The translations under genes and the position numbers were made by a program. The notes below the pieces were generated by a model. That model worked only from the letters and a program-made list of their open reading frames with translations. It was not told the origin of the DNA and made no database searches. DNA of 36,134 nt from Sneathiellales bacterium (lineage in GTDB: Bacteria > Pseudomonadota > Alphaproteobacteria > JANQFL01), in NCBI GenBank assembly GCA_028277845.1, contig JANQFL010000028.1, forward strand, positions 1 through 36,134, given 5' to 3'. Below are positions 26,261 through 34,500 of the stretch, one piece after another; position 1 is the stretch's first letter, and every line of letters starts with the position of its first letter.

Positions 26261-27073
26261 ATGACCGCTCTGCCACAACTCGAGAGTGACCTGTTCTCGC
26301 AATACTTGGCGTTCGCCCACCGTCTCGCCGACCTGTCGGGGAGCGCCATATTGCCCGTGTTCCGGAACACCGGAGCAATCGACGACAAGGCGGAACGCGG
26401 CGCGCTCGATCCGGTGACGGCTGCCGACCGGGCCGCCGAGGAGGTGATTCGCGCGGCCATCACAGAGGCCTGGCCGGAGCACGGCGTGCGCGGCGAGGAG
26501 TTCGGCAGCGTGTCGGCGGAGGCCGAGTTCTGCTGGGTGATCGACCCGATCGACGGCACCCGCGCCTTCATCATGGGACTGCCGGTATGGGGCACGCTGA
26601 TCGGGCTCACGCACCGGGGCGTGCCCCTGCTCGGCGTGATGAACCAGCCGTTCATCGGGGAGCGCTACTGGAGCGACCTCGACGGCGCCCGAGTGCGGGG
26701 TCCGGCCGGTGAGAGCCGGATCGCGACCCGGCCCTGCACGTCGCTGGCCGATGCGCTGCTCGCGGCCACCAGTCCGGACATGTTCGCGGCCGGCGTCGAG
26801 CAGGACCGGTTCGAGGCCCTGGTCAACCAGGTCCGACTGCGCCGGTTCGGCACCGACTGCTACGGCTTCTGCCAGTTGGCGGCGGGCCACATCGACCTGG
26901 TCGTCGAGGCCGGTCTGCATGCCTTCGACATCGCCCCGCTGATCCCGATCGTCGAGCGCGCCGGCGGCTGCGTCACCAGCTGGAGCGGCGGGCCGGCCGG
27001 TGAAGGCGGACGCGTGGTCGCGTCCGGCGACCCGCGCCTGCACGAGGCGGCGCTGGAGGTGCTCCAGGGCTGA
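26261..27073 (+). CDS. hisN: Histidinol-phosphatase, inositol monophosphatase family
   Basis: Mg-dependent phosphatase of the IMPase fold, probably removing phosphate from histidinol phosphate in histidine biosynthesis. It has 270 residues. Metal ligands are visible: Glu in VRGEEFGSV near residue 81, the WVIDPIDGTRAFIMG motif near 92-105, and the C-terminal AFDIAPLIPIVERAGG aspartate near 225. FITG-type variation (RAFIMGLPVWGTLI) is the pattern of HisN-type members rather than of inositol monophosphatase proper, but SuhB-like activity cannot be ruled out. The gene follows the candidate small RNA and converges with the alpha/beta hydrolase gene with only 9 bases between stops. Confidence 0.85.
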   Translation: MTALPQLESDLFSQYLAFAHRLADLSGSAILPVFRNTGAIDDKAERGALDPVTAADRAAEEVIRAAITEAWPEHGVRGEEFGSVSAEAEFCWVIDPIDGTRAFIMGLPVWGTLIGLTHRGVPLLGVMNQPFIGERYWSDLDGARVRGPAGESRIATRPCTSLADALLAATSPDMFAAGVEQDRFEALVNQVRLRRFGTDCYGFCQLAAGHIDLVVEAGLHAFDIAPLIPIVERAGGCVTSWSGGPAGEGGRVVASGDPRLHEAALEVLQG

Positions 27074-27082
27074 CGCCCCCGG

Positions 27083-28027
27083 CTAGCCGGGACCGGGCAG
27101 GAACGTGTCGATCGCCGCCAGGGCCTGCTCGCGCAGCACGTCCCGCTCCTGCAGGATCTCGTGCCGCGCCCCGTGCAGGATGATCTGGGATCCGGCCTTG
27201 AGCTGTGCCGCCAGCTGCTCGATGGCGCGGCCGCTGACCACCTTGTCGCTCCCGGCAACCAGCATCAGCACGGGAACGTGGACGGAGGGGGGGAACGCGA
27301 AATCGTCGATCAGCCTCATGGACGCCAGCGCGGCACGCAGCCAGCCGATGGTCGGCGAACCGAGGCCGAGATCGGGCGCTGCTTCCAGAACGGCCTTGTT
27401 GCGCGAGTAGCGGCTCTGATCGGACGTCAGGATGTTGCCCTCGAACGGCGCACACTCCCACGCCTGGTTGGTGCCGCCGGGCACATAGACGTCGCCCAGG
27501 CCGACGAAGCTGGCCAGCTCGACCGTGCCGGCCACCACCGCCACGGGCAACGGCAACCTGGTCAGACCGATCATCGGCGAGGTCAGCACGATCCGATCGA
27601 ACCAGCAGTCCCTCAGCCGCGCCACCCGCAGCAGGATGTTGCCGCCCATCGAATGCGCCAGCGCATAGAAGGGGGGCGGGCAGTCCGGCAGCACGACCTC
27701 GTTCATGAACAGGGCCAGGTCCCGATCGAAGTCCTCGAAGTCCTCCACGTGCCCCTTGCGCCGGTTCCTCAGCAGGCGTTCCGATCCGCCCTGGCCGCGC
27801 CAGTCCATGCACGCGACCGCGAACCCGCGCCGACGCAGGTCGGCGACGGTCTCGAAGTACTTCTCGATGAACTCGCCGCGCCCCCCGAACAGGCAGACGG
27901 TCCCCTTGCGGCGGCCGCCGGACGGGGTCCAGCGCGCGAATCTGAGATCGATGCCCTCGGTGCCCTCGATGCGGCCGACGACGGCCCCCGTCGGGATCGG
28001 ATTGCGTGTGATTTCAACAAGGTCCAT
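27083..28027 (-). CDS. Alpha/beta hydrolase, lysophospholipase / monoacylglycerol lipase-like
   Basis: Predicted serine hydrolase of 314 residues acting on lipid esters; exact substrate unknown. The family signs are FGGRGEFIEKYFETVADLRRRG, cited here by GGRGEFIEKYFE near residue 50, CMDWRGQGGSERLL near 75, nucleophile Ser in YALAHSMGGNIL near 125, Asp in VAGSDKVVSG near 260 and His in HGARHEILQE near 285. ATG at 28027 is used because MDLVEITRNP starts the conserved part; upstream in-frame sequence has no family character, and a GAGGGA lies about 10 bases before this ATG. It is divergent from hsp20. Confidence 0.85.
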   Translation of the reverse strand: MDLVEITRNPIPTGAVVGRIEGTEGIDLRFARWTPSGGRRKGTVCLFGGRGEFIEKYFETVADLRRRGFAVACMDWRGQGGSERLLRNRRKGHVEDFEDFDRDLALFMNEVVLPDCPPPFYALAHSMGGNILLRVARLRDCWFDRIVLTSPMIGLTRLPLPVAVVAGTVELASFVGLGDVYVPGGTNQAWECAPFEGNILTSDQSRYSRNKAVLEAAPDLGLGSPTIGWLRAALASMRLIDDFAFPPSVHVPVLMLVAGSDKVVSGRAIEQLAAQLKAGSQIILHGARHEILQERDVLREQALAAIDTFLPGPG

Positions 28028-28281
28028 GCGAACCGCGTCCCTCGTCGCAGGAGCGCCCCTTATAGCAAGCGCGTGTGCTGTCACAAGACTGCGGCGCAGG
28101 TGCGACCCCGCGCGGTCCGCCGTGACCCCGGAAATCCGCGTCCGCACGTGCGCACACGGCCGATTCCCGGGCCCGGCGTCCCCGTCCCGCCCCCATCCGC
28201 AAACGCGACGAGATCCGCGCCAACCGCGCGGAACGCCGCGATCCGATTCGTTAAGCCGAACGGTTTCAAGGCGTTAAGGAT

Positions 28282-28310
28282 CTTGAACCGCTGCCCGTGA
28301 CCCCCCATAT
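28282..28310 (+). promoter_or_regulatory. Sigma-32 (RpoH)-type heat-shock promoter of hsp20
   Basis: CTTGAAC (28282-28288), a 14-bp spacer and CCCCATAT (28303-28310) closely match the RpoH consensus CTTGAAA and CCCCATNT. The predicted start near 28317 coincides with the first base of the thermometer hairpins. Confidence 0.8.
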
Positions 28311-28317
28311 CCAGACT

Positions 28318-28405
28318 GCGCATGCCGATAGCGGGTGCGCGATCCAGAGAGCTGCCCGGCCAAATGGCGGGCATCACAACATGTCGCTTCATAGGAGGAT
28401 ATGTC
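28318..28405 (+). promoter_or_regulatory. ROSE-like RNA thermometer in the hsp20 leader
   Basis: Three consecutive stems. Stem 1: GCGCA/TGCGC (28318-28322, 28336-28340) with inner CCG/CGG. Stem 2: TGCCC/GGGCA (28353-28357, 28369-28373) with inner GCC/GGC around AAAT. Stem 3: 28379-28390 pairs with 28394-28404, burying the AGGAGG ribosome binding site (28393-28398). One unpaired G at 28386, inside a TCGCT segment, is the only interruption. This is the ROSE hallmark: a UYGCU segment opposite the Shine-Dalgarno sequence with one critical G. Heating should melt stem 3 and free the site. Confidence 0.75.
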
Positions 28406-28867
28406 ATGAGGCACTTCGACTTGACCCCCCTGTATCGGTCCACGATCGGCTTCGACCGGTTGGCGTCCATCCTCGACTCCATCACGTCGCTCGACGGCGA
28501 CGCGCCCAGCTACCCGCCCTACAACATCGAGCGGCTCGGCGAGAACGAGTATCGCATCACCATGGCGGTTGCCGGGTTCGGCGAGGAGGATGTCAATGCC
28601 GAGGTGAAGGAGAACACGCTCACCATTCGCGGCGACAAGACGGCGGAGGAAAAAGCCGCCAACTACCTGCATCGCGGGATCGCGACGCGGGCCTTCGAGC
28701 GCCGCTTCCAGCTCGCCGACCACGTCCAGGTCACCGGAGCGAAGCTGGAGAACGGGCTTCTCCACGTCGTTCTGGTGCGTGAGCTGCCGGAGGCGATGAA
28801 GCCTCGCACCATCGCCATCGAAGGCGGGTCCAAGGCGGCCACGGCCGCGATTGCGGACAACGCCTGA
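28406..28867 (+). CDS. ibpA: Small heat-shock protein, Hsp20 / IbpA family
   Basis: ATP-independent holdase that binds unfolding proteins in heat-stressed cytoplasm. It has 153 residues, typical of class A alphaproteobacterial Hsp20. The start MRHFDLTPLYRSTIGFDRL is the IbpA-type N-terminus; the alpha-crystallin domain runs from about 35 to 125 (YPPYNIERLGENEYRITMAV, cited by PPYNIERLGENEYRI, and ANYLHRGIATRAFERRFQLA). A C-terminal PRTIAIE holds the IxI-type anchor. ATG at 28406 has an ideal AGGAGG 7 bases upstream. Expression is likely controlled at two levels, by an RpoH-type promoter and a leader thermometer. Confidence 0.94.
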   Translation: MRHFDLTPLYRSTIGFDRLASILDSITSLDGDAPSYPPYNIERLGENEYRITMAVAGFGEEDVNAEVKENTLTIRGDKTAEEKAANYLHRGIATRAFERRFQLADHVQVTGAKLENGLLHVVLVRELPEAMKPRTIAIEGGSKAATAAIADNA

Positions 28868-28891
28868 CCGTTCGGAGCATCAGACTGCGGC

Positions 28892-28912
28892 GGGCGCCCG
28901 TCCTGGGCGCCC
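28892..28912. terminator. Hairpin between convergent hsp20 and hypothetical gene
   Basis: GGGCGCCC (28892-28899) and GGGCGCCC (28905-28912), self-complementary, with a 5-base spacer. No T tract follows, so it is a weaker terminator candidate than others in the window. Confidence 0.5.
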
Positions 28913-28916
28913 CCCT

Positions 28917-29342
28917 CTACGCCGTAGTCGATGACCGCTCTCGTTCCGGACCGGTGCCGAGCATCGTGGCCAGCGCGTCGATCTGTCGACCGACCAAATC
29001 GAGCGCCTGACTGTCCCAGCAGTCCTTGCGCACCGACCGACGACCGATCCTGCCGGCCAAGTCCGCGACCGCCGCGTTCCCGAAGAATCCCAGCTGCGCC
29101 GCGATATCCGTCGCCAGATCCCCGATCCGCGCCAGTCTCACGTAGTTCTCGATTCCGAGCCTGTCGGCGTCCTCGGGGACGATGGCGTCCAGCACACGGC
29201 GCATCTCGCCCACGCTCTCCCGGGCCTTGCACCGGAAGTTCGCCTCCAGCGACGCCAGCGCCAGTTCGGTGCGTGCGACGGACGCGGCGCGCATCTGCGC
29301 CTCATCCGGCGTCGGAGGGTTCGTCGTGTCCTGGTGAGCCAT
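28917..29342 (-). CDS. Hypothetical helical protein
   Basis: Unrecognised protein of 141 residues. It is predicted helical throughout, with segments such as AASVARTELALASLEANFRC and NYVRLARIGDLATDIAAQLG and no membrane helix or signal peptide. It contains two cysteines (in NFRCKA and KDCWDS). I chose ATG at 29342 (MAHQDTT); the open frame extends to 29408 but the extra residues are serine-rich and look non-coding. It starts about 80 bases downstream of the S9 peptidase stop on the same strand and could be the last gene of that transcript or independent. Function unknown. Confidence 0.55.
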   Translation of the reverse strand: MAHQDTTNPPTPDEAQMRAASVARTELALASLEANFRCKARESVGEMRRVLDAIVPEDADRLGIENYVRLARIGDLATDIAAQLGFFGNAAVADLAGRIGRRSVRKDCWDSQALDLVGRQIDALATMLGTGPERERSSTTA

Positions 29343-29420
29343 GGCCGATAGCGAGCTGTTGAAGCTCGGCGAGGTTAGCAGGCACGACTTAAACGACGGT
29401 GAACCCACGCACGGGCGGTC

Positions 29421-31364
29421 TCAGGCCGGCCAGTCGGAGATGGCGACCTCGGGGAGCGCCTCCGTCACGGGGAGGCCGAGAACGCACGCGTAGAACGCAT
29501 ACTCGGACTCCAATGCCCGCTCGAGAGCCTCCGCCTGGCGAAAGCCGTGCGCTTCCTCGGCGAAGGTGAGATAGGCGACCGGCACGCGCCGGCGCCGCAG
29601 GGTCGCCGCCATCCGCTCGGACTGCTGCGGCGGAACCACCTTGTCCTGCAAGCCCTGGAACAGGATCACCGGCGTCGCGATGCGGTCGGCCCGATTGGCC
29701 GGCGACCGCGCCGCGAACACCGCATCGGCGGTCTCGGCCGTCGTCCCGGTCAGGCCATAGAGGTAACCCGCCTCGAACTTGTGCGTCACAAGCTGCAGCT
29801 GGGCGAGGTCGGAGACGCCGTAATAGCAGGCGCCTGCCACGAACAGATCGGAGTCGGCCAGCGCCAGCAGCACGGTATAGCCGCCTGCGCTGCCGCCCGA
29901 CACGACCAGCCGGGCCGGATCGGCGAGGCCGGCCTCCCCCAGATGACGCGCCGCGGCCGCAACATCGGCGACGTCGCGAACACCCCAGCCCCCGTTCAAC
30001 CGCTCGCGATAGGCACGCCCGTAGCCCCAGCTGCCGGCATAGTCGACATCGCAGACGGCAAAGCCCCGGCTGGTCCAGAACTGGGTCTTGAGCTTGAAGC
30101 CGCGATCGGCAGAGCCGGTCGGCCCGCCATGGACGGTGAGAATGGCCGGCGGCAGCTGCCCGGGCGGCCCCTCGAAGTCCGCACTCGTCGGCGGGTAGTA
30201 GAGCGCGTGGATCGCGTCCCCGTCGTCGCCGGCGATGCGAAGCGTGCGGCCGACCGAGACGGCCTCCGGCGCGAGCGATGTCGAGGCACTGATGCGAAGC
30301 GTTTCCACCGATCCGTCGCGGACGCGCACATGCACGACCGAGGGCGGCGCCGTGTCGCTCACGCCTATGGCCGCCAGCCCCGCGCCCGCCGCCACCAGCC
30401 CGTCGATGCGGCGCAGACCCGCGTCAAGGGAAATCAGCTCGCCGGCCGGCAGATCCGCCACCCGCAGCCGGGTCTCACCGTCCTCGATCAGGGCCACGGC
30501 GACGCGGCCGTCGTCGAGACAGGCGTAGGACCGCATCCCGAATGCCCAGAGCGGCCGCCCAAGCTCTCCGTCGCAGGCGAACAGCCGCTCGACCGCCGCG
30601 CCGTCCCAGGCATAGAGGTTGCCCCAGCCGGTCTGGTCCCAGACGAAGCAGAGGCGTCCGTCCGGCGCCCATTCCGGCTGGAACACGGCGCTGCCGTCGC
30701 CACCTGCGATGACGCGCGGCCGCGCCGGATGCCCCGCAGCGTCGATCTCGGCCACATGCAGTGCCGCCGCCTCCCAGGGCATGTGCGGCAGGTCCCAGGC
30801 GAGCCAGGCGATCCGGCGCCCGTCCGGGCTCGTCCTCGGCGCAGCATAGAAGTCATGGCCCTCTGCGAGGCTCTCGACGTTCGCCCCCGGCGGGCCTTCC
30901 AGGTCGACGGCCACCAGCAGGTTCTCGGGATGATGACCATCGCCTTCGTGACGCTCGCCGACCGCGACCAGGCGCCGTCGCCGAGCGTCGTAGTCCATGT
31001 CGGCAAAACGGAGAGCGGTCTCGTCCGTCAGCCGGCGCGGAGCGGCAGGCGGCTGCAGCAGATAGATGTCCTGGTCGGCATCGTTGACGAAGTAGATGTC
31101 GTCGCCGGCGACGAGGAACTCGCCGCCGCCATACTCGTGCACGCGGGACCGGGCGGAGAAGGAGGCCGGCAGGAGCTCTCTCGGCGATCCGCCCGCCGCG
31201 GCACGCATGATGGTGACGCGCCCCTTCTCGTCCGGCCGCGTCTCGGACCAGAACGCGGCTTCGCCGTTCGACTGCAGCAGCCCGAAGCGCAGCGACTGGC
31301 CCGCCACAATGCGCGCGGACACCGTCGACGGCCAAGCGCCGAATGGCCTGACATGCTTGCCCAT
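29421..31364 (-). CDS. S9-family (prolyl oligopeptidase / dipeptidyl-aminopeptidase-like) serine peptidase
   Basis: Predicted cytoplasmic oligopeptidase of 647 residues. The N-terminal two thirds form a beta-propeller (repeated segments such as RTSPDGRRIAWLAWDLPHMP and FQPEWAPDGRLCFVWDQTG). The C-terminal alpha/beta hydrolase domain has LTVHGGPTGSADRGF, nucleophile Ser in VVSGGSAGGYTVLL near residue 490, Asp in FQGLQDKVVPP near 573 and His in FAEEAHGFRQ near 605. No signal peptide is apparent. I list the ATG at 31364; a GTG at 31412 would overlap doxX by 17 bases. Its tight linkage to the bufferin genes raises a role in peptide maturation or turnover, which is inference. Confidence 0.88.
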   Translation of the reverse strand: MGKHVRPFGAWPSTVSARIVAGQSLRFGLLQSNGEAAFWSETRPDEKGRVTIMRAAAGGSPRELLPASFSARSRVHEYGGGEFLVAGDDIYFVNDADQDIYLLQPPAAPRRLTDETALRFADMDYDARRRRLVAVGERHEGDGHHPENLLVAVDLEGPPGANVESLAEGHDFYAAPRTSPDGRRIAWLAWDLPHMPWEAAALHVAEIDAAGHPARPRVIAGGDGSAVFQPEWAPDGRLCFVWDQTGWGNLYAWDGAAVERLFACDGELGRPLWAFGMRSYACLDDGRVAVALIEDGETRLRVADLPAGELISLDAGLRRIDGLVAAGAGLAAIGVSDTAPPSVVHVRVRDGSVETLRISASTSLAPEAVSVGRTLRIAGDDGDAIHALYYPPTSADFEGPPGQLPPAILTVHGGPTGSADRGFKLKTQFWTSRGFAVCDVDYAGSWGYGRAYRERLNGGWGVRDVADVAAAARHLGEAGLADPARLVVSGGSAGGYTVLLALADSDLFVAGACYYGVSDLAQLQLVTHKFEAGYLYGLTGTTAETADAVFAARSPANRADRIATPVILFQGLQDKVVPPQQSERMAATLRRRRVPVAYLTFAEEAHGFRQAEALERALESEYAFYACVLGLPVTEALPEVAISDWPA

Positions 31365-31395
31365 GGGGCCGATATGGCCCCCGGGCGCGGGCACG

Positions 31396-31878
31396 TCAAC
31401 GCGGCGTGTCACTGCCGCGCCGGATCAGATGATCGAGCGACAGCACCCCCGGACCGTTGGCCATCAGGTAGAGCAAGGCAACGGCCCAGAGCCCGTGGGT
31501 GACGTAGGCGCCCGGATAGACGAAGGTCTGGATCACCAGCGTCATGATCAGGAGGGCGGTGGCGCTGAAGCGTGTGGCCAAACCGATCCAGAGCAGGATC
31601 GGGCAGATATGCTCCGCCAGCGTCGCCATGTAGGCGGCAATCTCCGGCGCAATCAGCGGCACCTTGTACTCCTCCTTGAAGAGAAAGTACGTCGATGGCT
31701 TGATGGTGAAGCCGTCCACCTTGGTGCGCGCGGAGTTCCAGAACACGAGCCCGACCACGACCCGCGCCAGAACCGCGATCAGGTCGGCCGGGATCCGCTC
31801 GTACAGGCGGATCAGGGCTCCGATCATTCCGGCGATGCCGCCGCGCGTGCTGCTTTCGCTGTTTGCCTCGACACTCAT
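31396..31878 (-). CDS. DoxX-family membrane protein (BufD/GigD-type)
   Basis: Inner-membrane protein of 160 residues with four predicted membrane helices (about 33-50, 75-98, 100-120, 125-142). [21 protein letters not shown] near residue 36 is the DoxX signature; the segment cited is [25 protein letters not shown] about 9 bases before the ATG gives an unusually strong ribosome binding site. It begins 18 bases after the DUF2063 stop. DoxX proteins are the usual fourth member of DUF2282-DUF692-DUF2063 operons; their role there is not settled, and links to redox chemistry at the membrane are proposed for the family. Confidence 0.9.
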   Translation of the reverse strand: MSVEANSESSTRGGIAGMIGALIRLYERIPADLIAVLARVVVGLVFWNSARTKVDGFTIKPSTYFLFKEEYKVPLIAPEIAAYMATLAEHICPILLWIGLATRFSATALLIMTLVIQTFVYPGAYVTHGLWAVALLYLMANGPGVLSLDHLIRRGSDTPR

Positions 31879-31896
31879 GGCTGCTGCCTCCTCCTG

Positions 31897-32682
31897 TCAG
31901 ATCTCGGTACCGCCCGGGAGCCGATAGCCCGAGATCGCGCCACTGGCGATCAAACCGGCAATGTTGGTCTGCAGATCGAATTCCGGGGACTCGGCCATGG
32001 CGCGCTCGCAGGCGGCCGCGAGACACGCTCCCTCCGCGAGAGCGGAGACGAAGCCGACGGCCCCGTGCGGCAGGCGCCGCACCTCGACCTCGAGATGCGG
32101 CCGGACCACGAGTGCGTCCTCGCCGCCGGACGCCAGATCGATGGGCTCGACCTCGACGTCGGAGATGTTGGTCGACCAGATCGAGAACACCGGATAGGGC
32201 GAGCTGACCACGCTCACGGAGGGCAGAAGCTCGAACACCAGACGCGGGACGTCCTCGGCCGCGATCGGCGCAAGGTCGTCGGCCGACAGCGGCTGCCGAT
32301 CGGCCGCATGGTAGGCCCGGTTCCAGGCCCATTCGAGCCGCGCGACGTCGGAGAGATAGGGCAGCGGGCGCGCCGGCTCGAACTCCTCGAGGAACGCCGC
32401 GAACCCGTCTCCATACTCCATCAGCACCGGAGAGCGGGGGGGACAGGCTTCGACGAAGCAGCGGGCGGCCGCGCGGAAGAAGTCGTCACCGACCAGCCGC
32501 AGGATCACCGGATATCGGCCCGCCAGCACGTCGATGAGGCTGACATAGACATTGTTGCGGTAGACGTCGAAGCGGCGCTTCGGACGGGGGCCCGTGTGGC
32601 TGGTGACGCCGTCTGGCACCGTGCGCGCGGCGTCGAGCACCGACCGCGCGAACACGCGCTGCATGTCACCGAGCCGAGACAC
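31897..32682 (-). CDS. bufC: DUF2063-family protein (BufC/HvfC-type partner of the DUF692 enzyme)
   Basis: Partner protein of 261 residues thought to present the precursor peptide to the DUF692 enzyme. The N-terminal helical domain has [20 protein letters not shown] and [20 protein letters not shown], with [20 protein letters not shown] and [20 protein letters not shown] following, all hallmarks of DUF2063. I chose the GTG at 32682, which yields [11 protein letters not shown] and has GGAAG 6 bases upstream; an ATG at 32664, 1 base after the bufB stop, and a GTG at 32700 are alternatives. Whichever is used, translation is coupled to bufB. Confidence 0.88.
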   Translation of the reverse strand: MSRLGDMQRVFARSVLDAARTVPDGVTSHTGPRPKRRFDVYRNNVYVSLIDVLAGRYPVILRLVGDDFFRAAARCFVEACPPRSPVLMEYGDGFAAFLEEFEPARPLPYLSDVARLEWAWNRAYHAADRQPLSADDLAPIAAEDVPRLVFELLPSVSVVSSPYPVFSIWSTNISDVEVEPIDLASGGEDALVVRPHLEVEVRRLPHGAVGFVSALAEGACLAAACERAMAESPEFDLQTNIAGLIASGAISGYRLPGGTEI

Positions 32683-33544
32683 GGTTGCTTCCGCGCGCAC
32701 GCATCACGCGCTCGGCCCGTCGCGCCTCGTCCTCGAGCACCGGCCATGGCGGAACGTCGTTGTCCCGTTCGATCAGCGTCGGCATCTCGCCGGTGCGCGC
32801 GATCGCGTGTGCATAGAGATCCCAGACCGGATCGGCCACGGCGCTGCCGTGGGCATCGATCAGCAGTCTCGCGTCGCCATCGTCGCGATCCTCGGCGTGA
32901 CCGCCGAGATGGATCTCGCCGACATGCTCGACCGGAAACGCGTCCAGATAGGCCCGCGCGTCGTAGGCGTGATTGGTCGCCGACACGAAAACGTTGTTGA
33001 CGTCGAGCAGGAGACCGCAGCCGGTGCGCTTCACCAGCTCGGTCAGAAACTCGATCTCGCTCAGATCGCTGCTCTCGAACTGCACATAGGTGGACGGGTT
33101 CTCGAGCAGCATTTGGCGTCCGAGCGTGCTCTGCACCTCGTCGACGTGCTCCGCCACCCTGCGCAGCGTCTCGTCGTCGTAGGGGACCGGCAGGAGATCG
33201 TTCAGATAGGTGCCGTCGTGGGTGGACCAGGCCAGATGCTCGGAGACCAGGCCTGGCCGGTAGCGATCGCAGACCGCCGCGAGCCGCGCCAGGTGCGCGC
33301 GGTCCAAAGGACCGTCCGATCCGATCGAGAGACCCACGCCGTGAACGGACAGCGGATAGCGGCTGCGGATGGCGGTCAGGTAGTGGTGCGGCGGACCGCC
33401 CTCCCCCATGTAGTTCTCGGCATGCACCTCGAACCAGCCGACGTCAGGTGCGCCGTCGAGGATGTCGGCGTAGTGCTCCGGCTTGAGTCCGACCCCGGCG
33501 CGCGCCGGGATCGGATCGTCATGTTGTTCGGGCGGGACCGACAT
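32666..33544 (-). CDS. bufB: DUF692 multinuclear iron enzyme (BufB/HvfB/MbnB family)
   Basis: Peptide-modifying iron oxygenase of 292 residues with a TIM-barrel fold; relatives convert cysteines of precursor peptides into oxazolone-thioamide or thiooxazole groups. It has [14 protein letters not shown] near residue 16, [14 protein letters not shown] near 37, [17 protein letters not shown] with His68, LVSEHLAWS with Glu102 and His103, [11 protein letters not shown] near 148, [15 protein letters not shown] near 180, [10 protein letters not shown] near 215 and TLIERDND near 260. These are the conserved His/Glu/Asp/Asn iron ligands of the family. It lies 35 bases downstream of the precursor gene and overlaps bufC. 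Confidence 0.93.
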   Translation of the reverse strand: MSVPPEQHDDPIPARAGVGLKPEHYADILDGAPDVGWFEVHAENYMGEGGPPHHYLTAIRSRYPLSVHGVGLSIGSDGPLDRAHLARLAAVCDRYRPGLVSEHLAWSTHDGTYLNDLLPVPYDDETLRRVAEHVDEVQSTLGRQMLLENPSTYVQFESSDLSEIEFLTELVKRTGCGLLLDVNNVFVSATNHAYDARAYLDAFPVEHVGEIHLGGHAEDRDDGDARLLIDAHGSAVADPVWDLYAHAIARTGEMPTLIERDNDVPPWPVLEDEARRAERVMRARGSNRVSAR

Positions 33545-33579
33545 GGCGCGGACCGCGTGCAGTCACCCTGCGCGAGGCG

Positions 33580-33870
33580 CTACGGACGCTTGAGCTCCGT
33601 CAAGCTGCCGGGTCCGTGAGGGGTCTTGACGGTCGTGCACGTCCCCTTGGCAACCAGCTTCCAGGCGTTGCCCTGGTAGTCGACTGTCGACGTGCCCGCG
33701 CACGACGTGCCGGGACCGGCCTTGCAGTCGTTCTCGCCTTTCTTGGCGATCCCGTAGCACTTCTCCTGATCGGCCGCGCTGACGGCACCGGGGGTCGCGA
33801 CCATCGTCAGGGCCGCCGCAAAAGCGCCCGCAACGGCAAGGGTGGACGCCGTTTTCACCGACTTGTCCAT
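33580..33870 (-). CDS. bufA1: DUF2282 bufferin-type RiPP precursor
   Basis: Precursor of a ribosomally made, post-translationally modified copper-binding peptide, exported to the periplasm. It has 96 residues. A signal peptide covers 1 to about 32 ([20 protein letters not shown]). The mature part holds four cysteines, Cys38 (EKCYG), Cys49 (NDCKA), Cys57 (TSCAG) and Cys78 (KGTCT), in the order typical of DUF2282; in characterised bufferins the central cysteines are modified. YQGNAWKL between Cys57 and Cys78 is also family-like. ATG at 33870 starts the signal peptide and has GAGGAG 8 bases upstream. It heads the operon, whose other genes are the known modification partners. Confidence 0.93.
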   Translation of the reverse strand: MDKSVKTASTLAVAGAFAAALTMVATPGAVSAADQEKCYGIAKKGENDCKAGPGTSCAGTSTVDYQGNAWKLVAKGTCTTVKTPHGPGSLTELKRP

Positions 33871-34003
33871 GTTCTCGCTCCTCATCTCCAATTTACGACC
33901 TGTCCGAAGGAAAGCGCGCCCGCCTTCCGTCTTTTTCGATCGGACCGCCTCCTATTAGGGCACGGGCGGGGCCGATTGATACAAACAGCAGCATCAAAAC
34001 ATC

Positions 34004-34029
34004 GTTATATGACGGTGTTAAATGACGGT
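34004..34029. repeat. Tandem 13-bp repeats upstream of bufA1
   Basis: GTTATATGACGGT is followed directly by GTTAAATGACGGT, differing at one base. They lie about 135-160 bases upstream of the bufferin precursor start and are a candidate regulator binding site. Confidence 0.5.
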
Positions 34030-34309
34030 CATGTCGCCTGTTGTCCAATTCCCATGATGAATCGGGGACCCGAGTGGCCGCTGGGACGGCGCGCGGATGC
34101 CTTCCGGGAGCGCTGTGGAGGCCGCCCGCGGTCTGCTTGTCTCACGGCTTGAAATCTGGCATTTTGGCCCCGCAATTAGGTCAGTCTTGCTGTCCTTTGC
34201 ACTGGACCGGACTCGGCAGGACCGTGCGGCGAGCCATCGGGTTCGGCAAGCCGGGCGTGTGTGGAGTACGGCCTGCAAGAGGGAGAACGCAAGCCCGCCG
34301 ACACGAAGT

Positions 34310-34327
34310 CTGTCCCGGCCGGGACAG
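34310..34327. promoter_or_regulatory. 18-bp perfect palindrome upstream of gltB
   Basis: CTGTCCCGGCCGGGACAG is perfectly self-complementary over 18 bases, 173 bases before the gltB ATG. It could be an operator for a dimeric regulator or a hairpin in a leader. No flanking T tract is present, so a terminator is less likely. Confidence 0.4.
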
Positions 34328-34500
34328 GGTCGGAACCGGGTGTCAGGGCTTCAGGTTTGTCGGTCTCGGCGAGCACCGGTCGCGTGCTCGGGTGAGCAGG
34401 CTCGTGTGCTCCTGCGGGACACCGCGGGAGAGGGTGATCAGGCTGCGGCGAGACCGAGGCACCGGCAGCGCCGCGCAGCCGGCTTCGACTTGAGGTGCAC

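Larger units (their letters stand above)
33871..34500. other. Divergent intergenic region between bufA1 and gltB; no gene seen
   Basis: No credible coding sequence in 630 bases. Two head-to-tail 13-bp repeats lie at 34004-34016 and 34017-34029, and an 18-bp perfect palindrome at 34310-34327. Both promoters must be here, but no convincing -35/-10 pair was found for either gene. Confidence 0.6.

Noticed and set aside
28892-28912. GGGCGCCC pair as a strong intrinsic terminator
   Set aside because: Kept only as a weak terminator candidate because no T tract follows on either strand.
34041-34493. Plus-strand open frames between bufA1 and gltB
   Set aside because: Arg/Ser/Gly-rich low-complexity translations in several overlapping frames, no ribosome binding site and no family resemblance.
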